A stretch of 47,835 nucleotides of DNA, taken from contig JAETQI010000035.1 of the NCBI GenBank assembly GCA_021770755.1, positions 1 through 47,835 on the forward strand. Reading direction: 5' to 3'. Positions 1 through 8,661 of this stretch are shown here, one piece after another (positions within the stretch are counted from its first letter, which is position 1; each line of letters opens with the position of its first letter). The translations under genes were made by a program, and so were the position numbers. The notes beneath the pieces were generated by a model that ran no database searches, was not told where the DNA came from, and worked only from the letters and a program-made list of their open reading frames with translations. This DNA comes from Lachnospiraceae bacterium. GTDB lineage: Bacteria > Bacillota > Clostridia > Lachnospirales > Lachnospiraceae.

Positions 1-103
1 TTTTCATCCTTGTGCACAGTCAGTCAAAACTGTTACTGGCATAGTGTAAATGATGTTCGGAACTATAAGTTAGTAATACTTTAAGGTAACACCAACACAA
101 TTA

Positions 104-799
104 TTGACTATCACCATAATTATATATAAAATGCTTATTTATTTCAAAGAGGCAGACAATAATTCCGATGCCAATTATATTTTTGGAGAGGAGGATGCCC
201 GTCAATTTTATATTCGGAGGGACATTTTGAGGGCGATGGCGTCCCATACATGCCGTGATATATATCATATTGATGTGGCAACATTTCCGATGTTGTTGTT
301 TGTCTGTGATGAACTACAGGAATGGGGGCGGAAGTCCTGGAAGGATATGTATAAGGGGGCATCAAACAAATTCAGAAGATTATCAATAGATTCATATAAC
401 TGCAATAAAATTTCATATATAGAGAATATTAATATGGAAAAGGCAAGAAGGGATGAGATTGTTGAAAATATTAAGAGGGTATTAGAACATCAGTATTTGT
501 TGTATCAGACTACTTTTAGGGATGGGCAGGATACTTCCAAGAGAAAGTTTGATTTTGCAAAACGTATGGAGTTTGAAATAGATAAGAAATATAGAAGTAT
601 TGAAAAAATAACCATAGAATTTGAGATTAATCATGATAAGGAGGATAAATTTTGGTTGTCTTTTGTAGACTCAGGAGATTCGGGGGAAGATGAGAATGAG
701 ACAGAACAGCTAAAGCGTGAGATAAAGAAATGTATTGACAAATATGATGATGATAAATACGGAAATGTCAAATGTGATGTAAAAAGTGGGGGAAAATGA
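104..799 (+). CDS. Conserved protein of unknown function, HD-associated type, possibly N-terminally truncated
   Basis: The frame encodes 231 residues if the TTG at 104 is used; the first ATG is at 131. Neither has a convincing ribosome binding site, so the real N-terminus may be missing or lie outside the window. The segment around residues 43-80 (ASHTCRDIYH followed by LLFVCDELQEWGR) resembles a stretch I associate with C-terminal parts of large HD-domain proteins, but no HD catalytic pair is present. The C-terminal third is acidic and lysine-rich. The stop overlaps the start of the radical SAM gene (ATGA overlap), so the two are translationally coupled. The function is unknown. A 5'-truncated remnant of a larger gene is a real alternative. 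Confidence 0.5.
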   Translation: MTITIIIYKMLIYFKEADNNSDANYIFGEEDARQFYIRRDILRAMASHTCRDIYHIDVATFPMLLFVCDELQEWGRKSWKDMYKGASNKFRRLSIDSYNCNKISYIENINMEKARRDEIVENIKRVLEHQYLLYQTTFRDGQDTSKRKFDFAKRMEFEIDKKYRSIEKITIEFEINHDKEDKFWLSFVDSGDSGEDENETEQLKREIKKCIDKYDDDKYGNVKCDVKSGGK

Positions 800-1761
800 A
801 AATGAAACAAGTTTCTGTGGAAATTATACATAAATGTCCGAATCATTGCATACATTGTTCGTCGTTTTCTGGAATGGATTGTACAATGAAAATTCCGAAA
901 GAAGTAGTATATGGAATTATTGATGGAATGAAACAAATTGGTATGGAATTGCTGAGTATTTCCGGCGGCGAGCCGTTCTTGCATGACGGACTCCTGGATA
1001 TCGTCCGGTATGCAAAGTCCAAAGGGATAATAGTATACATATATACGAGCGGTATAATGCTGGATGGCCTGGGACAGGGATGCGAATTGGAGAACCGTCT
1101 GCTGACAGAAGTGGATGAGGCTGGGGTAGATAGGATAATTTTTGACTTGCCAGCAATTGATGAGGATGTGTATGACCGTTTTATGGGAACGAACGGACAT
1201 CTTAAGTATGTGTTGAGCAGCATTGAAAGAACGACTAAAAAAGGCATTTTTACAGAGGTGCATTTTGTTCCTACAAGGATAAATGTGAAACAAATTGATG
1301 CAATGCTTGCTTATGTTGAAAAGGCCAATGTGAATCAAATTAGTTTTCTGGGGCTGGTTCCGCACGGAAGGGCAAAGCAAAATTCGGATGAACTGTACAT
1401 ACCCAAAAAAGAGAATGATGAGTTAAAGCGCAAGCTGGCTGAAATTCAAATGGACAAAGTCCGCATAGGAATTCCGCTTCAGACAGATAATAGTGAATAT
1501 CAGTGTTTTGCTGGAAAGCGAAAGTTATGTGTCCGGTATGATGGAAAAGTTTTTGGCTGTGAGGCATTTAAGTATATCGTGTTGTATGATAATGAAGGGC
1601 AGATTGTAGAGCCTGACTCTATATATCAAAAAAGTATATCGGAAATTTATGGCAACTCATTATACCTAAAGGCGGAGAGGGAGTTTGTTAGAAAACAAAT
1701 GTCATGCAGTGATTGCAATGAGAAATGCCCGGTACAAAGATTGATGAGAAAGGCTGTTTAA
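796..1761 (+). CDS. Radical SAM enzyme with SPASM/twitch-like C-terminal cysteines
   Basis: This 321-residue protein has the radical SAM CxxxCxxC signature very near the N-terminus (Cys14, Cys18, Cys21) and an SGGEP motif around residue 55, which normally contacts S-adenosylmethionine. A second cysteine set (about residues 235, 242, 251, then 304, 307, 311) fits an auxiliary iron-sulfur site of the SPASM/twitch type, as in enzymes that modify peptides or proteins. The gene overlaps the preceding frame by 4 bases and is followed after 33 bases by a small unknown gene and then an HD phosphohydrolase, so it appears to belong to a four-gene operon. No obvious short precursor peptide was found, so RiPP maturation is not shown. 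The substrate is unknown. The start at 796 follows a GGGGGAA ribosome binding site. Confidence 0.85.
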   Translation: MKMKQVSVEIIHKCPNHCIHCSSFSGMDCTMKIPKEVVYGIIDGMKQIGMELLSISGGEPFLHDGLLDIVRYAKSKGIIVYIYTSGIMLDGLGQGCELENRLLTEVDEAGVDRIIFDLPAIDEDVYDRFMGTNGHLKYVLSSIERTTKKGIFTEVHFVPTRINVKQIDAMLAYVEKANVNQISFLGLVPHGRAKQNSDELYIPKKENDELKRKLAEIQMDKVRIGIPLQTDNSEYQCFAGKRKLCVRYDGKVFGCEAFKYIVLYDNEGQIVEPDSIYQKSISEIYGNSLYLKAEREFVRKQMSCSDCNEKCPVQRLMRKAV

Positions 1762-1794
1762 ATAAAGATTAAGATAAAAAGAGGGATAATAAAA

Positions 1795-2175
1795 ATGTGT
1801 TATTATATTGGAATTGAAGATTTGGCGGCGAATGCATTGATTGAGATTTTACAGGCAAAAAAGGGAAAGGACTCCCGGAATTTTCGGGTTACATTGAGGG
1901 ACTTGGAGACCTATGGAGAAGCAGTTGTAAAGTATTTGAATAAAAATAGTTATGAGAAAGCACAGCTGGTTTTATCCAGGGCATATACATCAAATATGTT
2001 TCGGAATTATTCGGATTTTTTTGAAGAAATAGATTTAGGGAGTGAAACAGCTATAGCATTACAAAATGGTAAAACGGTTGATGATCTGGTTAATAAATTT
2101 CGAGTATATAATGCTTCTGATCTAAATGGCGCATTTGAGGCAACGGCGGAGGCAGTAGTAAATGCAGCAAGTTAA
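1795..2175 (+). CDS. Small protein of unknown function in radical SAM/HD cassette
   Basis: A 126-residue soluble, mostly helical-looking protein starts at an ATG preceded by AGAGGG. It has no cysteine cluster, signal peptide or membrane segment. The C-terminal part (about residues 80-126) has a regular pattern of alanines and hydrophobics. I do not recognise the family. Its last 14 bases overlap the start of the HD phosphohydrolase, and it follows the radical SAM gene closely, so the products are probably made together. It could be a partner protein or a substrate of the radical SAM enzyme, but nothing in the sequence shows which. Confidence 0.65.
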   Translation: MCYYIGIEDLAANALIEILQAKKGKDSRNFRVTLRDLETYGEAVVKYLNKNSYEKAQLVLSRAYTSNMFRNYSDFFEEIDLGSETAIALQNGKTVDDLVNKFRVYNASDLNGAFEATAEAVVNAAS

Positions 2176-3778
2176 AAAATTTAAAGACCCTATATACGAA
2201 TATATAACGATTCCGCAGGAGTTTATAACTAAGATTGTTGATACACCTGTGTTTCAGAGGTTGCGAAGAGTGACACAAACGAGTTATCCGCCCCTTTATG
2301 CGTCAGCGCTTCATAATCGTTTTGTGCATTCTATTGGTGTATATCATTTGGGAGAGATGGCTGCAAAAAGGTTTAAAGAAAGTATTATCAGAAGTGAATA
2401 CTTAAATGAAGACTTGGCAATAAAATATTCAAAAGTTTATACGATAGCCTGTCTGCTGCATGATGTAGGGCATGCCCCTTTTTCTCATACGGGCGAGCGG
2501 GGGTATAGGGATAAAAAATATACATTAAATACATTGCACAAGAGGTTGTGCTCTTTGGTGAATGTCAAGGACTTTGAGAATGATTTGCCACCAGAGTCGG
2601 ATGGGGCTGCTGAACATGAAATTATGAGTGCAATTATAGGCATTAAAGAATTTGGGGATATAATTGGAGACAATGAATGCAAGGAATTATTCGCAAGGTG
2701 CATAACAGGATATGCCTATAAAGAAGACACAAAAAATGCAAAAAACGGAATAAAAAATTGTTTTATAAGGATGCTGAATTCTAAGGTAATTGACGTGGAC
2801 CGCTTGGATTATCTGATTCGGGATGCGTACACATCCGGATTTGAAACAGTAAATATTGATTATAAGCGACTGCTGGATGCGCTTACGATAGATGTTCACA
2901 ATGGGCATTATAGAATAGTATATAACAAGGCGGCTGTTAGTGTTATCGAAAATGTGGTGTATGCGCATGATGCTGAAAGAAAATGGATACAAAATCATCC
3001 AACAATTATATATGAAGTGTACATATTGTCCCATATATTGGATAATTTAGCGGCCAACCTTGACACGTCCCGAAAGAAGTTGATGTCGGAAAATTCACTG
3101 AGTGTAAAGGGGCATGAACTAAAAAAGAATATAAAAGTATCACTTTTAAGTGATGATGATATTATTTACTTGGCTAAAAACGTATTTCCTGATAATTTAA
3201 GTAAAGAATTATTTGACAGAAATTCCAGAATGCATCCTGTATGGAAGTCGGAGGAGGAGTATAAGGCTTTAATTGGCATCAGCGGAGAAAAGGAAAATTT
3301 TTTCCTTGAAAATATAACTGATTTGTGCAGGGAAAACAAACGAAGCGGACTTGAATATGTTGTCATAAATGATAGTTTGATTGAAAGCAAGAAAAAAGAA
3401 TTGACAGTAGAAGAAAAGGTGGACAAAGCGGAAAGCCGGTTACGAATAAAAAGACTGAAGGGACAGATTGAAATGTGCAGTTTTTTAGTGAATAAGGCGA
3501 AGGAAAATGACTGGGGATCAGAGTTATTGTTTATAAAGACTTCTATGTTTAACAGTAATTTTAGGAAGGAAGACATTAAGAAATTACCCATTGTATTTGG
3601 AAAAGATGGAAAACAATATATAAGAAAATTGGTAGAAGTGTGTAACTTGTTAAAGGCACCCGATACAGGGCGAGATTTTTGTTATCTTTTTTATAAACGT
3701 GGGGAGCAAGATGGACGAAGTGAAAATGTATCTTTGGAAGATTTCTGTAATGGAATGATTGCAGCTTTGTATAAATGA
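2162..3778 (+). CDS. HD-superfamily phosphohydrolase (COG1078-like)
   Basis: This 538-residue protein has the HD metal-binding pattern: His51 and His56 in HNRFVHSIGV, the His100-Asp101 pair in LLHDVGHAPFSH, and a downstream DVDRLDYLIRDA motif that supplies the later Asp. This arrangement is typical of the COG1078 family, related to dGTP triphosphohydrolases, which cleave nucleotides or other phosphoesters. The region beyond about residue 300 is longer and more charged than in housekeeping members. It begins inside the end of the preceding gene, consistent with one operon with the radical SAM gene. HD nucleotide hydrolases are known in antiphage dNTP depletion, so a defence role is possible, but the sequence does not show it. 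The substrate is unknown. Confidence 0.85.
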   Translation: MQQVKKFKDPIYEYITIPQEFITKIVDTPVFQRLRRVTQTSYPPLYASALHNRFVHSIGVYHLGEMAAKRFKESIIRSEYLNEDLAIKYSKVYTIACLLHDVGHAPFSHTGERGYRDKKYTLNTLHKRLCSLVNVKDFENDLPPESDGAAEHEIMSAIIGIKEFGDIIGDNECKELFARCITGYAYKEDTKNAKNGIKNCFIRMLNSKVIDVDRLDYLIRDAYTSGFETVNIDYKRLLDALTIDVHNGHYRIVYNKAAVSVIENVVYAHDAERKWIQNHPTIIYEVYILSHILDNLAANLDTSRKKLMSENSLSVKGHELKKNIKVSLLSDDDIIYLAKNVFPDNLSKELFDRNSRMHPVWKSEEEYKALIGISGEKENFFLENITDLCRENKRSGLEYVVINDSLIESKKKELTVEEKVDKAESRLRIKRLKGQIEMCSFLVNKAKENDWGSELLFIKTSMFNSNFRKEDIKKLPIVFGKDGKQYIRKLVEVCNLLKAPDTGRDFCYLFYKRGEQDGRSENVSLEDFCNGMIAALYK

Positions 3779-4039
3779 ATCCCATACATACCCAAGTGTA
3801 TATTCAAAGAAAAAACGGATGGCAGCCGTGTAGACACTGATGGTGGAAGCCTTTTTGTTTTCAATATCTTTCAGGTGGAATATAAATCTCCTGATATCTG
3901 CATAAGTGATGGTCATGTTTTTTTTATGTGTGAAATCGAGAAATTTTTCCACAAAGCGGTAATAGTCGTGGCTTGTTCCTTTTGTAAAGTTTTTCAGATG
4001 TATATCCTGCTGCATTTTAAAAAGGTATTTTTCGTTCAT
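3779..4039 (-). pseudogene. Truncated tyrosine recombinase/integrase, N-terminal SAM-like domain only
   Basis: Reading leftward from the ATG at 4039, about 85 residues match the core-binding (SAM-like) N-terminal domain of phage-type integrases: a YYRFVEKFLDF helix, a DIRRFIFHLKD segment and an STISVYTAAIRFFFEYTLG segment. The catalytic domain with its Arg-His-Arg-Tyr residues is absent. The similarity ends at the stop of the HD gene at 3778. The ISAzo13-type element begins 2 bases upstream of this ATG, so any promoter has been displaced. It is a remnant of a former mobile unit and is not expected to be active. Confidence 0.7.
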
Positions 4040-4040
4040 A

Positions 4041-4831
4041 TAAGGAACTGTAAAAAAATAACTTGTGCACATTCAGTGAGGGAAGATAGTATAATTCCAT
4101 TCTCCGTGAAAGTTATTTTTTACAATATTAACCTGCTCTAATTCTTCATCTGTAACTTTGATCTCAGATTCATAAAATGTTGGGTATATCCCGCATTTTA
4201 TTTTAAGTTTGGCCTCTGTCGTGGTAGAAGCAATTAGGCTGATCATGACTGCAAATGTTTCCAAAGGACGGCCACGCCAGTTCTTACTGATCTGACTAAA
4301 CATCCTGCGTTCAATTTTATTCCCTTTTGAAGTCCCGGGCGGAAAGTGCGACACTTCGATAGGAATATGGATCTCATCAGCAAATTCCTGAAGCTCTGTT
4401 TTTCACAGCCGGCAGCAGCTTCCGTTGCTGCCGTCATCCGCGGTAATATATAATTTTGCGGCATCAGGAAACCGTTCCTTCCCCATTTCAAGCCATCATG
4501 TCCGGAGGGAATGCACAGCAAACTGTGCTGTGTCTTTGCTGACACCGACATTTAAATAGCCTTCATTGTATAACATGTCATAAATTCCATAGGGTACAGC
4601 TTTTCCATTTTCCGGCAGGGAGAAATCGTGGTCAAGAACTTCAACAGGCTGTTTTTTAGGTGCATATTCCGCCCCGCCCAAGGGCTTCAGCTTCGGCTGC
4701 AAAATACTGTCTTTTTAGACGTTCGTCAAGTTTTGGTAATATTGAATTAATCTGTTTAATAGTATTTTTATCCATAGAAATAGTATGTCATATAGGCTTT
4801 TTGTGCACAAGTTATTTTTTACAGTTCCTTA
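4041..4831 (-). mobile_element. Internally deleted ISAzo13-family insertion sequence
   Basis: The element is bounded by near-perfect terminal inverted repeats of about 29 bases at 4042-4070 and 4803-4830. They differ by one A in an A-run and read AAGGAACTG inward to TTGTGCAC. The ends can be extended by T/A to a TA-like target. The total length of about 790 bp is roughly half that of a complete member of this family. Inside are recognisable pieces of the transposase in broken frames. It is a non-autonomous deletion derivative that might be moved in trans by a complete relative. Confidence 0.8.
4073..4775 (-). pseudogene. Degenerate ISAzo13-type transposase
   Basis: From the ATG at 4775 the product begins like ISAzo13 transposases (PKLDERLKRQY, then an EAEALGRGG segment). 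It then jumps in another frame to the central region (VEVLDHDF, GKAVPYGIYD, NEGYLNVGVSKDTAQFAV). After a further frame change it ends with the characteristic C-terminus (CRTFRPG/HFPPGTSKGNKIERRMFS, then NWRGRPLET). A substantial block between the N-terminal part and the central domain is missing, and at least two frame changes are needed, so it cannot give an active enzyme. Confidence 0.8.
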
Positions 4832-4993
4832 GAGCGTGTTTGAAAAATCATTCCTGTCACCTGCACGCCCCACTTTGCGTGATATTTGCACCGAATTCAG
4901 TCAACATAGCCCGCTATGCCTCCTTCATTCGGCACAAATCTCCCATAAACTGTGACGCACATCTGGCAGAAAGCATTTTTCAAACACGCTCTA
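4830..4993 (+). repeat. MITE with 18-bp perfect terminal inverted repeats, TA target
   Basis: AGAGCGTGTTTGAAAAAT at 4831-4848 is repeated exactly in reverse complement at 4975-4992. The element is about 162 bp, has no coding capacity, and is flanked by TA on both sides, as expected for mariner/IS630-like MITEs. It sits directly against the right end of the ISAzo13-type element and interrupts the 5' part of the dprA-like gene that follows. Confidence 0.8.
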
Positions 4994-5727
4994 GTGGAAA
5001 AAGCCTCGAAAGAAAAGCTGGTGATTTATTTAGGGGGAGGAAAAGGGGTTGACGTAGTAGTGGAAGAGACAGCAATTAAATCGGGCAGTGCTGTTATTTC
5101 GTTTATAGTGGATTCTTTGCTTTCCAAAATTAAAAAAAGCAGGTAACGGCTGATATTATTTCGGGCAATCTGCTGCTGTTCTCAGATGTGAAGCCGGAAG
5201 CAGGATTTTCGGAGGCAAGAGCCATGAATCGAAATAAGTACATTTATGCGTCCTCTTATGGGGCATTTGTAGTTTCGGTAGACTATAATAAAGGCGGTAC
5301 ATGGAACGGGGCAATGGAATCATTGCGCAATGGATTTGCGAAAACATTGGTATGGGACAATCAGAACTATGTTGGAAATCAGAAACTGATTGAGAAGGGC
5401 TGCGTACCCTTTGATATCACAGAAGAAAGTATTTTTCAGGCTATTACAAAGAAAGAAGAGACTTATGAGCAGCTGGATTTATTTCACATAGATACTGTCC
5501 GAAACGGGACGGAGGAGAATCAAAAGCCTGTGGAAAACGGAGTCAGAGAGAATGATGTCTATGATGTTATAAAAGAATATATTGTTGCGCATTTGGAGAA
5601 TGGGATGCGTGTTGAGGATGCTTCGAAGAATCTGAATGTTGTGGAGAGACAGATGGAAATATGGCTGAAACGCTTGTGTGAGGATAAGCTTATAAGACTT
5701 GACAAAGGGGTGTATCGAAAGGCTTAA
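4994..5727 (+). pseudogene. Broken DprA/Smf-like DNA-processing protein gene
   Basis: Two frames together give the C-terminal half of a DprA-like Rossmann protein. The first frame (to the stop at 5146) covers the GGGKGVDVVVEETAIKSG region. The second frame covers NLLLFSDVKPEAGFSEARAMNRNKYIYA and KGGTWNGAMESL, typical of the DprA core, followed by a C-terminal winged-helix-like domain (about 5560-5720). The frame change falls at an A-run near 5131-5138. The 5' half is gone, cut off by the MITE. Known DprA proteins load RecA on single-stranded DNA, and DprA-like accessory copies also occur near defence genes. This copy should be inactive, although a GTG start at 5188 could give a 179-residue C-terminal product. 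Confidence 0.75.
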
Positions 5728-5844
5728 TGATATCCGGAACTCTTGAAATGAAGAGGTTCTGCTTTTATATATGGATTCATTAATTGTTCTGCAATTTAAT
5801 AAAAGGTGATAATAAATGTATGGTTTTAAATTTTTTACAGAGTT

Positions 5845-5866
5845 CGTGTCACTACCTTGACTCAAG
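5845..5866 (+). repeat. Imperfect direct repeat, left copy
   Basis: A 22-base sequence (CGTGTCACTACCTTGACT plus CAAG) recurs at 8640-8661 with three mismatches. Both copies end immediately before a gene fragment whose 5' part is missing. Together they enclose the ATPase/TOPRIM-like pair and could be recombination or insertion boundaries. Confidence 0.5.
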
Positions 5867-5868
5867 GG

Positions 5869-6183
5869 GGATTGCGGGCGATGAGCGATTTGGAGGAGCT
5901 GGAACGGGAGCGTGGAAATGAGGAATATATGGATGCAAAGGTGGGGATAGCAGCCGCGAAAGGTTTCATGGATTGCGGGGCGCGGACTGCAAGTAATGAG
6001 ATGTGCACGTTTCTTGTGATGAATATCTCGTCATTGCAGTTGATACCGGTGAATATTATCGCGTATCGCAGCCAGTATGGGAGTGCCAATCCGGCGGCAG
6101 TGATTGCGCCCGCGATCGTGGCGACGTTTTTTAGTACGGTGGTGGCGGTGATTTATTGTAAGGCAATGGGGAGAAAGCAGTAA
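5869..6183 (+). pseudogene. spmA: C-terminal fragment of spore maturation protein A (nucleoside-recognition/Gate family)
   Basis: About 104 residues match the second half of SpmA-type membrane proteins: a GLRAM helix, a RTASNEMCTFLVMN segment, then SLQLIPVNIIAYRSQYGSANPA and a final hydrophobic helix of about 22 residues. The N-terminal half, including the first membrane segments, is missing. Homology begins directly after the 5845-5866 repeat, as if the gene had been cut there. SpmA and SpmB act in spore core dehydration in Bacillus and Clostridia. A functional copy must lie elsewhere if this organism needs it. Confidence 0.7.
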
Positions 6184-6300
6184 ATCTCTCAAAAATTGTT
6201 GTGGCTATACATAATTATAATAATATAGTTAAATTTAAATAGAATTTGTTCACTTATTTTTGTAAAAAAGGAATAAAAAATGCAAAATAAGGAAAAATAA

Positions 6301-6329
6301 TTGTAATAACGCAGTGCTTGTGTTAAAAT
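6301..6329 (+). promoter_or_regulatory. Probable sigma-A promoter of the ATPase/TOPRIM-like pair
   Basis: TTGTAA (6301-6306) and TAAAAT (6324-6329) are separated by 17 bases and lie 24 bases before the ATPase start. The region 6184-6352 is otherwise AT-rich with no reading frame. Confidence 0.45.
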
Positions 6330-6352
6330 GAAGCTTATGGAGGCAAAAGATT

Positions 6353-7744
6353 ATGGAAAGCATTGTGAGATTATCTTCATTGAAAATTTCAAATATTAAA
6401 AATGTTAGAGCCGGGCAAATTGTAATGCCAAATACCTGCCAAAAACATCTGACGTATAAAACTGCGGAAGTGTTAGGATTGTATGGTCAAAACGGTTCAG
6501 GGAAAACTGCTGTTATTGATACACTGTACTATTTGCAAAAAATTATGATTGGCAGTATGCTTGATGAGGAAGTGGCAGATTACATTGATGCAGCTAGTGA
6601 TCAGGCAGAGATTATAGCTGATTTTAATATTTTTATAGAAACAATTATCTATGAAGTAAGTTATAAGATTATTTTGCAGAGAAGTGGAGATGGTGCAAAC
6701 ATTGTTCGGGAAACATTGAGCTGCGCTATCAATAAAAACGCTTCCAGAAGTAATAAAACGGTGTTTATGGATTACCAGCGTTCGCAGTCGGAAAATGTGT
6801 TTTCTCCCAAAAAAAGATTCGATGAAGTTGTAGAAACAAATGCAGAAAATAAAACAGATCTGATTGTCGCCAGAAAGATTGCCGAGAAGAGTAACTGCTC
6901 TTATATCTTTGGAGAGGGGAGCAGGGAAATTTTTTGCCGGGATTATGAAAATCATTTCAGGCATTATTCAGAAGTGATCAAGGCATTATTTCAATTTGCA
7001 TTAAAGGATTTATTTGTAATTCGCAATACACATTCTGGTGTGATTTCTGCAAACTTTTTACTTCCTATGGCATTTAAAATTGAACAGAAAGAAATCGGAA
7101 TGAAAGGAGATTTTGCTGTTCCACTGACTGAACCTGTCGTTTTAAATGAGGAAAGAAAAAAAATCCTGGATATGATTGTAGAACAAATTAATATGGTTCT
7201 GTTTACGATTATTCCGGGGATGAAAATAGACGTTTATCATTATGGAATGCAGTTGACGGATTCTGGGGAAAACGGTTATCGGGTAGAGCTTGTCTCTGTC
7301 CGGGAAAATATGCCGCCTATTCCCATCCGAATGGAATCAGAGGGAATTATTAAAATTATCTCTATTTTAAATGCTTTGATTCAGGCGTTTGGAAATCCTT
7401 CTATCTGCCTTGCGGTTGATGAATTGGATGCGGGTATTTTTGAGTATATGCTTGGGGAATTGCTTGATATTTTTAATAAAAGTGCAAAAGGGCAGTTAAT
7501 ATTCACATCACATAATCTGCGCGCTTTAGAAATGCTTGATAAAGACAATATTATGTTTTCTACAGTGAATCCGGAAAGAAGATATATCCGGATGAAAAAT
7601 GTAAAAGCGTCAAATAATTTAAGGGATACGTATATCAGAGGTATCACCCTTGGCGGACAGGATGAAGTAATTTATGAGGAAACAGACAGTTTGAGGATTG
7701 CGCGGGCATTTAGAAAGGCAGGTAGAACGATACGGCATGAGTGA
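6353..7744 (+). CDS. AAA/OLD-like ATPase (AAA_15/AAA_21 type), putative defence ATPase
   Basis: This 463-residue protein has a Walker A motif, GQNGSGKT, near residues 45-52, a Walker B motif in CLAVDELDAGIFEYML near residue 350, and a downstream LIFTSHNLRALEML switch-like motif. This is the SMC/ABC-like ATPase architecture of stand-alone OLD-family and AAA_15 proteins. It has no TOPRIM domain of its own. The next gene, overlapping by 8 bases, encodes a small TOPRIM-like protein. ATPase and TOPRIM proteins encoded side by side are typical of PARIS and RloA/RloB-like antiphage modules, in which the ATPase senses infection and the TOPRIM partner is the effector. That role is inferred. The start is supported by GGAGG 10 bases upstream. 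Confidence 0.85.
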   Translation: MESIVRLSSLKISNIKNVRAGQIVMPNTCQKHLTYKTAEVLGLYGQNGSGKTAVIDTLYYLQKIMIGSMLDEEVADYIDAASDQAEIIADFNIFIETIIYEVSYKIILQRSGDGANIVRETLSCAINKNASRSNKTVFMDYQRSQSENVFSPKKRFDEVVETNAENKTDLIVARKIAEKSNCSYIFGEGSREIFCRDYENHFRHYSEVIKALFQFALKDLFVIRNTHSGVISANFLLPMAFKIEQKEIGMKGDFAVPLTEPVVLNEERKKILDMIVEQINMVLFTIIPGMKIDVYHYGMQLTDSGENGYRVELVSVRENMPPIPIRMESEGIIKIISILNALIQAFGNPSICLAVDELDAGIFEYMLGELLDIFNKSAKGQLIFTSHNLRALEMLDKDNIMFSTVNPERRYIRMKNVKASNNLRDTYIRGITLGGQDEVIYEETDSLRIARAFRKAGRTIRHE

Positions 7745-8414
7745 AAAGAAAGTTGTTGTATTCATAGTAGAGGGACCAAGTGATGAAGCGGCACTTGGAA
7801 CGATTATGAAAGAGTACTTTTCCAGTAATGAAGTGCAGTTTATTGTTGTACATGGTGATATCACATTGAAAGAATACGTTTCAGGTGACAATATATTGAA
7901 CAAAATAAATGAACAGATTGAAGGCGTTAAGAGCAGGTATCGGTATAGTCAGGATGATTTTATAAAGATTATCCATATTGTTGATATGGATGGTGTATAC
8001 ATTCCAGATACGGATATTATAGAAGCGGATGTGGAGGAAATACAATATTATGAAGATCATATTGATGCAAAAAGTACACGCACAATTGTAGAACGAAATA
8101 AAAGAAAGGGGAACATTTTGTATAAACTCAGAAAAACAGGAAAGGTAAACGGAATTCCTTATCGGATTTATTTTAATTCCTGTAATTTGGAACATGTTTT
8201 GTATGGTGAGCTTAAAGATTATTCGGATGAAGAGAAGCAGATATTATCGGATGATTTTGCGGATCGGTATGATGGAAAAGTAGAAGAGTTTATAGAATTC
8301 ATATGGACTTCTAATATGGCTGTTCAAGGTACATATCAGAAGACTTGGGATTTTATTGAAAAGGATAAGAATTCTTTGAATCGGTACACCAATATGCATT
8401 TGTTATTTGGGTAA
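7737..8414 (+). CDS. TOPRIM-like effector partner of OLD-like ATPase
   Basis: The 225-residue protein (ATG at 7737 chosen; an upstream in-frame start at 7698 lies inside the ATPase gene) opens with KKVVVFIVEGPSDEAALGTIM, the glutamate motif of TOPRIM folds. It follows with HIVDMDGVYIPDTD around residues 80-93, matching the paired acidic residues of the second TOPRIM motif. Such domains cut nucleic acids in OLD nucleases, AriB and RloB-like proteins. It overlaps the ATPase gene and is almost certainly cotranslated with it. A hairpin terminator follows at 8558. The exact family could not be assigned. Confidence 0.75.
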   Translation: MSEKKVVVFIVEGPSDEAALGTIMKEYFSSNEVQFIVVHGDITLKEYVSGDNILNKINEQIEGVKSRYRYSQDDFIKIIHIVDMDGVYIPDTDIIEADVEEIQYYEDHIDAKSTRTIVERNKRKGNILYKLRKTGKVNGIPYRIYFNSCNLEHVLYGELKDYSDEEKQILSDDFADRYDGKVEEFIEFIWTSNMAVQGTYQKTWDFIEKDKNSLNRYTNMHLLFG

Positions 8415-8557
8415 TATTTGAGGGTTGTCAGAAGATAAGAGACAGGATTATAAATGATATGATAGAAGACAACTACACGAGCAAGATACTTTAAAAGAGA
8501 TAAAGAGGGACAAATGCAACTCGTGTAAATGGTCGCAAGTGAATAGCTGATTTTGGA

Positions 8558-8593
8558 AAGCAGGAAACCTTTGTACAGGAATATCCTGCTTTT
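8558..8593 (+). terminator. Rho-independent terminator after the ATPase/TOPRIM-like pair
   Basis: AAAGCAGGA and its partner TCCTGCTTTT form a stem with a loop of about 18 bases. It lies 140 bases downstream of the TOPRIM-like gene. The stretch 8415-8557 holds no recognisable gene. Confidence 0.6.
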
Positions 8594-8639
8594 GCCATAT
8601 ATAGATCGTTGTGTGGAATTAGTATGTTTCAAAAAAGTG

Positions 8640-8661
8640 CGTGTTACTATCTTGACTAAAG
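8640..8661 (+). repeat. Imperfect direct repeat, right copy
   Basis: This is the partner of 5845-5866 (19 of 22 identical: CGTGTTACTATCTTGACT plus AAAG). It lies just before a short unidentified coding remnant. Confidence 0.5.

Noticed and set aside
796-1761. Radical SAM gene as a prokaryotic viperin
   Set aside because: Viperins lack the second set of C-terminal cysteines that is clear here, and the motif context differs.
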